Below are positions 16,906 through 25,638 of a stretch of DNA of 64,000 nucleotides, piece by piece. This stretch comes from an uncultured Sediminibacterium sp. (GTDB taxonomy: Bacteria > Bacteroidota > Bacteroidia > Chitinophagales > Chitinophagaceae). Each line of letters starts with the position of its first letter. Within the stretch, counting starts at the first letter, position 1. The DNA is taken from assembly GCF_946481145.1 (NCBI RefSeq), contig NZ_CAMLMJ010000001.1:124001-188000 (forward strand), given 5' to 3'. The translations under genes and the position numbers were made by a program. The notes under the pieces were generated by a model, which saw only the letters and a program-made list of their open reading frames with translations, searched no databases and had not been told where the DNA came from.

Positions 16906-17679
16906 TTAAAGTTGCGGAGCGGCACTTATTTTATGCAAAAATCCATCCAGTATCTGGTTAAATTCAGCCGGCACTTCCATCATTGGAGCATGACCACATT
17001 TATCTACAAAATGCAACTCGCTGTTTGGAATGAGTCTGTTGAATTCCTTTCCTACAAAAGGTGGTGTAATAGTATCGTTATTACCCCAAATTAATAATGT
17101 AGGTTGTTTGATCTGGTTTAACTCTTCACCAAGATTATTTCTTATTGCACTTTTAGCAAGTGCAATAATTTTAATGACTTTTATACGGTTATTGGTTATC
17201 TCAAACACTTCATCAACCAATTCTTTGGTGGCAGTATTTGGATCGTAGAAAGTAAGCTGGGTTTTCTTTTTAATATATTCGTAGTCACCCCTTTTTGGGT
17301 AGCTATCTCCCATACCGTTTTCAAAGAGTCCGCTACTTCCCGTAAGAATTAACGATTTGATCTTTTCCGGATGCTTCAAAATATGCACCAATGCCACATG
17401 TCCGCCAAGAGAATTACCCAATAAATGAATACCGGTATACCCCCTCGCCTCAATAAATTTTTGGACATGCTTTTCAAGTCCGCCAACAGATGTATGAAAA
17501 ATATCGAGGTCAAAAAGTGGCAACATAGGTACCACAACCTTGTATTTTGGTCTGAAATGTTCAATCAGATCCCTGAAATTACTCAGTGCGCCGAATAAGC
17601 CATGTAATAATAACAAGGGTTCTCCTTCCCCTTCTTCGATGAACTTAAATTTATCCTGATGTTTAATCTCGTAATTCAT
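16906..17679 (-). CDS. Alpha/beta-fold hydrolase
   Basis: Encodes 257 aa without a signal peptide. The fold's elements are in order: oxyanion segment LLLHGLFGALSNF, nucleophile elbow GNSLGGH (Ser), acid in LLIWGNNDTITPP and base in KCGHAPMMEVP. The substrate cannot be told; the sequence is generic (esterase, lactonase or C-C hydrolase). It lies 40 bp upstream of the CBS gene, a pairing seen in Bacteroidota envelope clusters. Confidence 0.88.
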   Translation of the reverse strand: MNYEIKHQDKFKFIEEGEGEPLLLLHGLFGALSNFRDLIEHFRPKYKVVVPMLPLFDLDIFHTSVGGLEKHVQKFIEARGYTGIHLLGNSLGGHVALVHILKHPEKIKSLILTGSSGLFENGMGDSYPKRGDYEYIKKKTQLTFYDPNTATKELVDEVFEITNNRIKVIKIIALAKSAIRNNLGEELNQIKQPTLLIWGNNDTITPPFVGKEFNRLIPNSELHFVDKCGHAPMMEVPAEFNQILDGFLHKISAAPQL

Positions 17680-17833
17680 TGGGTTCGTTTCTTAAGCAAG
17701 CTTATGGCCAGCACAAATAAAAGAAAAAGCATTCACATATTGAGAAACGATCAAACCGGTTCTCAGATTGTCTTCCTTTCTCGCTAAAATACTGATTTAA
17801 CAGTAAAAACGAATGTTTAAATAGTTGCAGATA

Positions 17834-18379
17834 TTAAGGCGCTGCTTGATGCGCTTTACCTGCTGATTCAAAAAAGGAGGAAAGGCGCTCAAACATATCA
17901 CTAAATAAGGGTATAAGTTTACCTATTCCATCTAATGTTTTTGGCCCCCAGGGTTGTATATAGGGATAGGTTTTTGATGCTGTGATGGTATTGGTATCGA
18001 GTAAATGCAATTTTTCAGCAAAAAACAACAAAACACTTAAAACCAGCATATATAAAACCCCATAAAGTGCTATCCCGGCCAGTTTATTTACCCATCCCAA
18101 CAATACCAGTTCAGCCATTTTTTGTAAGGCTACAGCCCCTAATCTGATCAGTATAACCACTGTTATCATTACCAGAGCGAATGAAATAAACGGAAGCCAG
18201 GATTTCGAAACAGATATATGTTCTCCTAATCTCTCTGCAACAAATACCGATAATTTCATCGCCGCTGCCAGTCCCACAATAATAGCAACCAATGAAAATA
18301 CAGCAACAATCAACCCATTGCGGTAGCCTTTGAAAATGGCAAATACCATACAGATGATGAAGAGAATGTCGATAATCAT
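17834..18379 (-). CDS. CvpA-family membrane protein
   Basis: Encodes 181 aa with four predicted membrane helices. The opening MIIDILFIICMVFAIFKGYRNGLIVAVFSL is the CvpA family's first helix and loop. The C-terminal tail is soluble. The family is linked to colicin V production and envelope or stress phenotypes, with unclear biochemistry. It lies downstream of yqeY and gldC, separated from yqeY by a heptad-array spacer. Confidence 0.85.
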   Translation of the reverse strand: MIIDILFIICMVFAIFKGYRNGLIVAVFSLVAIIVGLAAAMKLSVFVAERLGEHISVSKSWLPFISFALVMITVVILIRLGAVALQKMAELVLLGWVNKLAGIALYGVLYMLVLSVLLFFAEKLHLLDTNTITASKTYPYIQPWGPKTLDGIGKLIPLFSDMFERLSSFFESAGKAHQAAP

Positions 18380-18389
18380 TGGTAAAGTT

Positions 18390-18480
18390 GTGAATTGTCT
18401 GTTGTGAATTGTGAATGGTGAATGGTGAATGTATGGTATTTAGTAGTGAATTAACTAATCAATAGATCAACCATTCACGC
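18390..18480. repeat. Heptad array, family C (copy C1)
   Basis: From 18390 the bases read GTGAATT, GTCTGTT, GTGAATT, GTGAATG, GTGAATG, GTGAATG and then degenerate units, ending in a short complementary CCATTCAC (18471-18478). The stem is weaker than in copies C2 and C3. It fills the gap between the yqeY stop and the cvpA start. Confidence 0.75.
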
Positions 18481-18483
18481 CCC

Positions 18484-18939
18484 CTATCCCGCACTTAATA
18501 ATTCCTTCACCACCGCAGAAATTGCTTTGCCGTCTGCTTGTCCGGCTAGTTGTTTGCTCGCTACTCCCATTACTTTGCCCATATCTTGCGGACCAGCAGC
18601 GCCAACGCTTGCGATGATTTCAGCTACTATTTTTTTCAGCGCTTCCGGTTCAAGTTGTTTGGGAAGGAATTGTTCTATTACAGTAATTTCTTCCTGTTCC
18701 TTCTGGGCGAGATCAGTTCTGTTTTGTTGCTGAAATATTTCCAGTGAATCTCTTCTTTGTTTTACCAGCTTCTGCAAAAGTTTCAATTCACCTTCTGCTG
18801 AAATCTGTCCATTTGCACCTGGCTCCGTTTTAGCCTTGATGATTTCTGCTTTTATCGCTCGTAAGCCACGTAATAAAGCTTCATTCTTTGATTTCATGGC
18901 TTCTTTCATTCCCGCCATTACTTGTTCTTCTAAGCTCAT
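18484..18939 (-). CDS. GatB/YqeY domain protein
   Basis: Encodes 151 aa, the usual length for a stand-alone YqeY. The N-terminal SLEEQVMAGMKEAMKSKNEALLRGLRAIKAEI and the tail MGKVMGVASKQLAGQADGKAISAVVKELL match the family. The fold is shared with the tail domain of the GatB amidotransferase subunit and is thought to contact tRNA. It is 11 bp downstream of gldC and probably in one transcript with it. Confidence 0.9.
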   Translation of the reverse strand: MSLEEQVMAGMKEAMKSKNEALLRGLRAIKAEIIKAKTEPGANGQISAEGELKLLQKLVKQRRDSLEIFQQQNRTDLAQKEQEEITVIEQFLPKQLEPEALKKIVAEIIASVGAAGPQDMGKVMGVASKQLAGQADGKAISAVVKELLSAG

Positions 18940-18950
18940 ATCGGTAAGTT

Positions 18951-19295
18951 TTATTTGTTTTCTTTCAGTTGACTATCACGGAATTTCTTATAGAAATCCT
19001 TGGCAAAATTTTTCATATCGTCTACCATATCCTGTTGTTGGGTAGCACGCAGGTAAGTATCTGCCATACCCATTAGGGTCTGGTAGTAAAAATCTGCCAT
19101 TTCATCTACCATCATATCCTTGGTCCAAAGATCAATACGTAGTGCCGATTTATCTGTTGCGTCCCAAAAGGCAACCATCATTGCTCTTGCGGGTTGTGCA
19201 ACGGCCGCTGTGCTGTCGGTAGCCTTCCATTCGATGTGCTGAGGTACTTTATCGTCGTCTAAATGTACGTCGATGCTTATTGTTGATTGATGCAT
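18951..19295 (-). CDS. gldC: Gliding-motility protein GldC
   Basis: Encodes 114 aa. The start STISIDVHLDDDKVPQHIEW, the core ALRIDLWTKDMMVDEMADF and the segment TLMGMADTYLRAT match GldC, a small protein without a signal peptide found in gliding and T9SS-bearing Bacteroidota. Its exact job is not known, though loss impairs gliding in Flavobacterium. It heads the gldC-yqeY-cvpA group. Confidence 0.9.
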   Translation of the reverse strand: MHQSTISIDVHLDDDKVPQHIEWKATDSTAAVAQPARAMMVAFWDATDKSALRIDLWTKDMMVDEMADFYYQTLMGMADTYLRATQQQDMVDDMKNFAKDFYKKFRDSQLKENK

Positions 19296-19337
19296 AAATA
19301 TCTATATATAATGAGGCGCAAAAATAAGATTAATCAG

Positions 19338-19645
19338 GGAATAGCCTTGATACTGTCTGGGAAATTGGCTGCAAGCTGCAAGCCAGAACTGACCGGAGAA
19401 AATGAGCTGCGAGCTTCTAGCCTCTAGCCGCTAGCCTCGATTGGTGCTTGTTTTAGGCTATCTGCTACGATTTGAATAAATGACAGGGCTTGCGAATTTG
19501 TTTTGTAAAAACCCTACTTAAAATAAATATTCAACTACCATATTTACGCTTGTGCATGGTTAAATTAAAAGCAAAAAAAGGCTAGTAGCCAGCAGCTAGT
19601 GGCTAGAAGCTGTTTTTTTTCCCTGACAACAATGGAATAGCCTTG
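19338..19645. repeat. MITE-like intergenic block with family-B heptad arrays
   Basis: This fills most of a 354-bp gene-free stretch. A 12-bp direct repeat GGAATAGCCTTG occurs at 19338-19349 and 19634-19645. Just inside are imperfect inverted ends (TGTCTGGGA and TCCCTGACA). Two family-B arrays face each other: TTGGCTG, CAAGCTG, CAAGCCA ... CCTCTAG, CCGCTAG (19365-19441) and GCTAGTA, GCCAGCA, GCTAGTG, GCTAGAA (19581-19608). No ORF inside. The block may be non-autonomous and mobile, or may have grown by slippage. Confidence 0.65.
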
Positions 19646-19649
19646 GTAA

Positions 19650-20780
19650 TTACCTTGTTTGGATTGCCATTTGCAGCTGCTGGTATATTTTAGTTGCAGT
19701 ATCATCCCAGTTAAAATCTGCTGCCCTTTGTAAACCCTTTTCTATAAAAGCCGTTCTGAGGCCCTCATTCCGATAAATTGAAATCAATTCTTTCCCAATC
19801 GCATCAGGATCGGCCGGATTTACCAGTACGGCTGCTCCCCCTGCCACTTCCGGTAAACTACTTGTATCAGAACAAATAACAGGCACCCCTGCCTGCATGG
19901 CTTCCAAAACAGGCAAACCAAAACCTTCGAACCAAGATGGGTAAACCAGGGCATAGGCCCCGGCCATTAGTTTATATAATTGCGTTTCGGATAAATAATC
20001 TAGCAATACCACATCATCGCGGTATTTATATGTTTTTAATTTCTCAAGCAGATCATCATATTGCCATGCCAGTCTTCCGGCAACCAATAATTTCATATTA
20101 CTATGTTGCCATTTTTTGAAATGAGAAAATCCTTTCAGCAAGTTCAGCAGGTTTTTGCGTGGGTGAATACCGCCTACAAATAAGAAATATTCTCTTCCAT
20201 CAGCATACCCATCTTTAACGGCCATTTTTTCTTCCCAGCTTATGGGTACAAACCCTTCTCTTGCCGCTCCGGGAATTACGGTAATCTTTTCGGAAGCTGA
20301 AGGATAAGTTTGAATGATATCTTTTTTTGAAAATTCAGAAACAGTTACAAGTTTCTTTGCTTTCCGAATAAAGGAAGGAGTAAACCAACGGTAATACAAA
20401 CGTTGATACCAGCTTATGTATTGAGGATAATGTTTAAAAGCCAGGTCATGAATCATTAATACCTGCGGAACACTGGTTGTTAAACTACAAAACCCATAAG
20501 GCTGAAACCAAACATCCGCCTTCCATCTTTTTACCGCTGCGGTAGCTTTTATATCGTACCAATATTTAAAGTTCAGTGGATGTCTGGCGGCTGGTGTTAC
20601 CAGAATCCTGGTAACATTATCATTTATTAACCCATCATCTTCCCATGGTCTGTCGTACACCAATAAAAACGCATCTTCCGGATGCGTTTCTATGATTCTC
20701 CTGATTACTTCAGCGGTATAATGACCATACCCTTCCAAAGGATTATTTTGCAGGAATATGGCGTTAATAGCGATACGCAT
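19650..20780 (-). CDS. Glycosyltransferase family 4 protein
   Basis: Encodes 376 aa with GT-B fold architecture: N-terminal acceptor domain (YGHYTAEVIRRI), then the nucleotide-sugar domain with FLFVGGIHPRKNLLNLLKGF and the EX7E-type motif in PSWFEGFGLPVLEAMQAG. The sugar and acceptor cannot be inferred. It is a single gene, not part of a visible polysaccharide locus, and probably contributes to surface glycans. Confidence 0.9.
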   Translation of the reverse strand: MRIAINAIFLQNNPLEGYGHYTAEVIRRIIETHPEDAFLLVYDRPWEDDGLINDNVTRILVTPAARHPLNFKYWYDIKATAAVKRWKADVWFQPYGFCSLTTSVPQVLMIHDLAFKHYPQYISWYQRLYYRWFTPSFIRKAKKLVTVSEFSKKDIIQTYPSASEKITVIPGAAREGFVPISWEEKMAVKDGYADGREYFLFVGGIHPRKNLLNLLKGFSHFKKWQHSNMKLLVAGRLAWQYDDLLEKLKTYKYRDDVVLLDYLSETQLYKLMAGAYALVYPSWFEGFGLPVLEAMQAGVPVICSDTSSLPEVAGGAAVLVNPADPDAIGKELISIYRNEGLRTAFIEKGLQRAADFNWDDTATKIYQQLQMAIQTR

Positions 20781-20871
20781 GTAGTCGCGAAATTATGTCT
20801 TAATTAGAATGAAATCTTACCTTCTATTTTTGAGCACTACTGTATACCAGCACTGGCAACTAAAATCCTAA

Positions 20872-22647
20872 TCATTGCTTTGCTGCCCATTGTTCCATTT
20901 TCTTTTCCAACAGTTCAAGTGGTAAGGCGCCGTCTTTCAGCATAACATCATGAAAAGCATTTATCTTAAATCTGCTTCCCAATTGCGCTTCATATTTTGT
21001 TCTTAGCTCCCTGATCTTTAATGCACCTATTTTATAACCTAATGCCTGACCAGGAATGGCCATATATCTTTCAATTTCTGCAACGGCTCCTGCTTCACTG
21101 ATTTGTTCATTTTCCATCATGTACTGTATGGCTTCTTCGCGGGTCATGCCCTTTTCATGCATTCCTACATCCACTACCAAGCGTATTGCACGATGCATTT
21201 CATCGCCTAATGCTCCAATGTACTGATAAGGATCTTTATAAAGCCCCAGTTCATTTCCAAGACTTTCACAATATAAAGCCCATCCTTCTTCATAAGCATT
21301 ATTAACCGTAAAGCGTCTGAATTTGGGCAGCTTTGTATTTTCTTGTTGCAAGCTAATCTGGTAATGATGACCTGGAATAGCTTCATGCAAAAACAAGCTT
21401 TGCATTCCGCTGGTTGTATTAAAAGTAGTGGCATCCAGAATGGGCACATAAAAAATACCTGGTCTGCTGCCATCTGAAGTACCCTGTTGATATTCTGCAC
21501 TTGCACTAGCAGCCCTGAATGCTTCAGTCTGTCTTATTTCAAAAGCAGTTTTTGGGGTTTTACCAAAATACTTAGGCAGATTGGGTTCTATAATTGCCTG
21601 AATCGAATGAAATGCTGCAATGATTTCTTCCGGTGTTTTATAAGGAGTAAACTGTTTATCCGTATTAATAAATGCAAAAAATGATTTCAGGTCGCCTTTA
21701 AAGCCAACTGCATCTTTTGTTTTTTCCATTTCAGCACGAATGCGTTTTACTTCTGATAAACCGGTCTGATAAATTTCATCCGGACTTAAACTGGTAGTAG
21801 TTTGTTGTTTTACTAAGAACCTGTAGTAGTTACTGCCATCAGGTATTGCAGCAATCCCTGTTGTTGCCCTGGATGCTGGTAGATATTCCTGTTGCAGGAA
21901 ATCCGCCATTCTTTTAAAAGCAGGTGTTAACTGCTCTTTAATAAGTACATTAAATGCAGTTGCCAGCCTTTTTTTGTCAGCAATATCAAATGCTATAGGC
22001 ATCAGGTTAACAGGCCCATAAAACAAACTGGCAGCAGGTGTGTCTGTAATGACTGAACGAAATTGGGGAATCATTCGCTCCACTAAAATTTTGGGTAACA
22101 CATATCCAGTTGCTATCCCTTTTTTAAAATAAACAATCGCGCTATCCAGATAAGCGGGAATTACCGATGCACGCTTTAACCAGTTATCGTAATCAGTAAC
22201 CGTTTTAAAGGGTTGATAAACCTGTCCACTTCCCATTTGCATCAAAACCAGGTGAGGACTGGAAAACTGATTCAGGGGCATGTAGTTGTCTTTAAAACCC
22301 AGAGCGGTAATATTTATTCCCAATTCTCTTTTTAATACATCATAACTCAATTGGTCATTGGTATTCAGTTTTTCGCGATCGAATTTGGATAAATAAATTA
22401 ATTGTTCTGAATAAAACTGCTTTAACCTGGAACGATGACCATCGGTAAAGTCAATTAACAGTTGATCATTGTATGCTTCATTTCCATTAATGGTGGCCAC
22501 AATCGGAAAAAACTGCAAACGGGTTTCATAATAATTATCCAGGAAAGCTGCCAGTTCCTTATTGTCTTCTCCGGTTACATTGCTACTGCTAAGCTGACAG
22601 GAAGCAAGCAGTAGCAGCGCAGCGATTGAAGAAAGTAAATATTTCAT
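20872..22647 (-). CDS. DUF885-family peptidase-like lipoprotein
   Basis: Encodes 591 aa. The signal peptide ends in a lipobox (LLASC), so it is probably membrane-anchored outside the cytoplasm. Residues 421-428 read HEAIPGHH, the zinc-binding HExxxHH-like motif of DUF885, a group annotated as probable metallopeptidases. A downstream Glu-rich helix (NNAYEEGWALYCESLG) probably supplies the third ligand. Length is standard. Substrate unknown. Confidence 0.88.
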   Translation of the reverse strand: MKYLLSSIAALLLLASCQLSSSNVTGEDNKELAAFLDNYYETRLQFFPIVATINGNEAYNDQLLIDFTDGHRSRLKQFYSEQLIYLSKFDREKLNTNDQLSYDVLKRELGINITALGFKDNYMPLNQFSSPHLVLMQMGSGQVYQPFKTVTDYDNWLKRASVIPAYLDSAIVYFKKGIATGYVLPKILVERMIPQFRSVITDTPAASLFYGPVNLMPIAFDIADKKRLATAFNVLIKEQLTPAFKRMADFLQQEYLPASRATTGIAAIPDGSNYYRFLVKQQTTTSLSPDEIYQTGLSEVKRIRAEMEKTKDAVGFKGDLKSFFAFINTDKQFTPYKTPEEIIAAFHSIQAIIEPNLPKYFGKTPKTAFEIRQTEAFRAASASAEYQQGTSDGSRPGIFYVPILDATTFNTTSGMQSLFLHEAIPGHHYQISLQQENTKLPKFRRFTVNNAYEEGWALYCESLGNELGLYKDPYQYIGALGDEMHRAIRLVVDVGMHEKGMTREEAIQYMMENEQISEAGAVAEIERYMAIPGQALGYKIGALKIRELRTKYEAQLGSRFKINAFHDVMLKDGALPLELLEKKMEQWAAKQ

Positions 22648-22694
22648 ACAAGTTGTTTTTGAGATAATTGCGAATCAAGGTTGAAGGGGGCTGG

Positions 22695-22850
22695 CTTATG
22701 GACCATAGTCAATAGTCCATAGTCCATAGGAAAACCGATTAGTGTACTATATGCTATGATCTATAAGGAATAATCCATAAACCCTATATTGTTCTTCAAC
22801 TTTCAATTCGCGCCAACAACCATGGTCTATGGACCATGGACTATGGTCTA
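22695..22850. repeat. Heptad arrays in inverted orientation, family A (copy A2)
   Basis: The left array 22701-22728 reads GACCATA, GTCAATA, GTCCATA, GTCCATA. The right array 22825-22850 reads GTCTATG, GACCATG, GACTATG, GTCTA. About 95 nt separate the arms. The last triplet of the right array (22848-22850) is the TAG stop of the dehydrogenase gene on the minus strand. Confidence 0.8.
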
Positions 22851-23702
22851 AGCCCCATACCCATAAAAGCCCTTACCTGTTTTCCGGCCCAGTTCTCCGG
22901 CTTCTACTTTAGCACGTTGTACAGGAGAGGGCGTTAATCTTTCCGGCTTGTTTAATGCTTCCCAAACTATCTGACTCACACCATAATTGATATCCATGCC
23001 TATCAGGTCCATTAGTTTAAAAGGCCCCATTTTAAAGCCACTAGCTTCCATAAGCTGGTCAATACTTTCAATATCGGCTTGTTCCTTTTCTATAAAACGC
23101 ATGGCCTCAAGGTAAAAATGCCGGGCAACCCGGTTAACAATAAAACCGGGTGCATCCTTGCACAATACAGGTATTTTTTGCATTTGTTTGGTAATGGCAA
23201 TGGTTGCATTGATGGTTTCCTGTGAAGTCTGGTTTGCCTGAATAACTTCCACCAGTTTCATTAATGGAGCTGGATTAAAGAAATGCATCCCAACCACCCT
23301 TTCCGGATTTGGAATGCCTTCCGCTATGGCTGAAATTGAAATTGATGAGGTATTTGTAGCAAATATGGTATCCTGATTATTGATGTCTGCCAATTGCTGA
23401 AAAAGACCCAGTTTGGCTTCCTTTTTTTCAATTATGGCCTCAATTACCAGATCTGCCTTGCAGGTTTCTATTGATGTAGTAAACTGCAATCGGCTCAGAA
23501 TAGTCGTTTTTTCTTCTGCATCTATCCTTCCTTTATCAACCAGCTTACTCAGTGAAGCCATAATCGATTGCCGGCTTTTTTCAACTACAGCTTCATTTAA
23601 ATCGAATTGTATGGTGTTGAACCCGGCCTGAGCAGCTACCTGTGCAATGCCGCTACCCATGGTTCCGGCCCCGCAAACACAAATTGTTTTAATTTCTTTC
23701 AT
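22848..23702 (-). CDS. 3-hydroxyacyl-CoA (3-hydroxybutyryl-CoA) dehydrogenase
   Basis: Encodes 284 aa, the length of single-function short-chain enzymes that interconvert 3-hydroxyacyl-CoA and 3-oxoacyl-CoA with NAD. The Rossmann motif GAGTMGSGIAQ is at about residues 11-21, and VVGMHFFNPAPLMKLVEVI plus DAPGFIVNRVARHF mark the catalytic region and domain join. It is divergent from the MerR regulator gene (96 bp). The stop codon is supplied by a heptad array. Confidence 0.92.
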   Translation of the reverse strand: MKEIKTICVCGAGTMGSGIAQVAAQAGFNTIQFDLNEAVVEKSRQSIMASLSKLVDKGRIDAEEKTTILSRLQFTTSIETCKADLVIEAIIEKKEAKLGLFQQLADINNQDTIFATNTSSISISAIAEGIPNPERVVGMHFFNPAPLMKLVEVIQANQTSQETINATIAITKQMQKIPVLCKDAPGFIVNRVARHFYLEAMRFIEKEQADIESIDQLMEASGFKMGPFKLMDLIGMDINYGVSQIVWEALNKPERLTPSPVQRAKVEAGELGRKTGKGFYGYGA

Positions 23703-23798
23703 AATATAATTCCTAAGCTAACTGCAAGATACTTACATCTTTTCCACTTTAACTAAGCTACATAAGTTCCTGCTTTACAGATGTATTACTTTTATACC

Positions 23799-24527
23799 AT
23801 GCAAAAGCCTTTTCAACAACTCGATTTGTTTGGTATGCCCATTGAGCCGGCTCCGGTTAAGAAAAAGCCGGTTGTGAAAGAGAAAGCGGCGGAAACAGTT
23901 GTTCCTGTGATACAGGAACCCCAACCGGTTTATGAACCAGCATCTGTTACCGTTATTGAATCGGCTCCTAAGGTAGAAGAAGTAGTTGCTCCCAAAAACG
24001 ATCCGGTAGTATTCGCAGATGAGCGGATTGTAGTTAAAATAAAGGCCAAACCTGCACCAAGCCCTGTTGCTGAAGAAACAAAACCCACAGCTCAGGTAAC
24101 AGTTGCTGAAGCAAATAAAAGTCTACCGGCGAAAAGAGGAAGAAAATCATTTAGAGAAATAGATACTGAAGTTGACCTGATAGAAATACCTGATGAAGAA
24201 ACCCTTAGTCAGAAATTATATTACCCAATTAGTGAAGTAGCTGGATGGTTTAAAGTGAATACTTCTTTATTGCGGTACTGGGAAAATGAATTCGATATTC
24301 TTCAACCGCGTAAAACACGCAAAGGAGACAGATTATTCAGGGTTGATGATATTAAAAACCTTCAGTTAATTTATTTTCTGTTGCGCCAACGCAAATTCTC
24401 TATCGAAGGAGCCCGCAATTACCTGAAGCAAAATAAAGGCCAGGCAGACGTACAATTACAACTTGTGCAATCACTCACCCGATTCAAATCATTTTTACTG
24501 GAACTCAAGACCGGATTAAATAACTAG
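23799..24527 (+). CDS. MerR-family regulator with long disordered N-terminus
   Basis: Encodes 242 aa from the ATG at 23799 (an in-frame ATG six codons earlier is possible). Residues 1-140 are Pro/Val/Glu/Lys-rich and probably unstructured. A MerR winged-helix domain follows: LYYPISEVAGWFKVNTSLLRYWENEF, then the RKTRKGDRLFRVDDIKNLQLI wing and a helix (QRKFSIEGARNYLKQ). There is no metal-binding loop, so the inducer is unknown. It converges with the MscS gene with only 4 bp between stops. Confidence 0.85.
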   Translation: MQKPFQQLDLFGMPIEPAPVKKKPVVKEKAAETVVPVIQEPQPVYEPASVTVIESAPKVEEVVAPKNDPVVFADERIVVKIKAKPAPSPVAEETKPTAQVTVAEANKSLPAKRGRKSFREIDTEVDLIEIPDEETLSQKLYYPISEVAGWFKVNTSLLRYWENEFDILQPRKTRKGDRLFRVDDIKNLQLIYFLLRQRKFSIEGARNYLKQNKGQADVQLQLVQSLTRFKSFLLELKTGLNN

Positions 24528-24531
24528 CACA

Positions 24532-25620
24532 TCAAGCCTGTTTTACAACAACCGATGTGTTTGAAGCAGCCAATGCAACATTATGCTCTTCGAGCCATGT
24601 TATAATCTGCAGATTCACTTCCTGTCTTAAAAGGTTGAATGCATCTATCGGTTGTGCCACACTTGTAAAAAATTCAATCGTTACGATATGTGCATTTTTT
24701 CCTGTTTCACCCAGGAAAACCACTTTATTTTCAATTTCAGGTTTGGTAAGTATTTGTTTGATGGCATCTGTTAGTGCCTGTAATTCTGTTGATGTTGCAG
24801 CAAGGTCTATCTCAAGCCTTAGTTCCGCTTTTCGCTGGGTACGTAAACTCAGGTTGTCTACTATACTGTCTACCATCTGTTTATTGGGCACAGAAATATA
24901 GGTTTTTTCTGTTGTTCTGATGCGCGTACTTCTCAACCCAATTTTTTCGATATTGCCAGTAAAGCCATTCACTTTTACCAGATCCCCCACTGCAAAGGGT
25001 CGATCAAAGAAAATGATGAAAGATGCAATCAGGTTTTCCATGCTTTCACGGGTTGCCAATGCCACAGCCGCACCAACGATACTCAGTCCGGTTAATAAAT
25101 TACCAATACTCTTATTAAAAGAAAACTTCATCATCAGTAATACCCCTATAATGACAAGTATTACTTTGAAAAAATCCTTGAAGAAAATGATTAGTTGATT
25201 GTCTGTTTGGTCTTGGGTAAGATTTGCTTTTTCTTCCAGTACCGTTGCAATAAAATCTATTATACGGATACATAATCGTATAAAAACAATGACCATAATG
25301 GCATTAGCAATCGATTCTAATAACTCTTTTGATGTTATCCGATATATCTTAAAATCCAGCACTCCCGGAAATTTTAATTTATCGATGGCGATGATTGAAA
25401 TTGATAATAAAAGAAATAAACCAAGGGGTTGGACGACCAGATCAAGGAACGATTTCCGCGCTGTCTGGTTTTTTTTATTGGCAATCATCTTAAAAAGCTG
25501 ATGTGCCAGGTAGCGCGACACAAAGCGCTTCAACACAAGCATTACCAGGATGGTGCCTATTACGTATAAATATGCCTCAACTGTATTGTCTAATATTTTT
25601 TGCTGTAAAAAACGATCCAT
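24532..25620 (-). CDS. Small-conductance mechanosensitive channel (MscS family)
   Basis: Encodes 362 aa. Four or so N-terminal helices precede the conserved pore/beta region: GNLLTGLSIVGAAVALATRESMENLIASFIIFFDRPFAVGD, then VNGFTGNIEKIGLRSTRIRT and ISVPNKQMVDSIVDNLS. The C-terminal domain is cytoplasmic. It releases solutes under osmotic downshock in the inner membrane. It sits 18 bp downstream of lpxH on the same strand. Confidence 0.92.
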   Translation of the reverse strand: MDRFLQQKILDNTVEAYLYVIGTILVMLVLKRFVSRYLAHQLFKMIANKKNQTARKSFLDLVVQPLGLFLLLSISIIAIDKLKFPGVLDFKIYRITSKELLESIANAIMVIVFIRLCIRIIDFIATVLEEKANLTQDQTDNQLIIFFKDFFKVILVIIGVLLMMKFSFNKSIGNLLTGLSIVGAAVALATRESMENLIASFIIFFDRPFAVGDLVKVNGFTGNIEKIGLRSTRIRTTEKTYISVPNKQMVDSIVDNLSLRTQRKAELRLEIDLAATSTELQALTDAIKQILTKPEIENKVVFLGETGKNAHIVTIEFFTSVAQPIDAFNLLRQEVNLQIITWLEEHNVALAASNTSVVVKQA

Positions 25621-25638
25621 AGTTACAAATTAAACGCA

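Noticed and set aside
19338..19645. Insertion sequence
   Set aside because: No transposase frame and only 308 bp; kept as a possible non-autonomous element.
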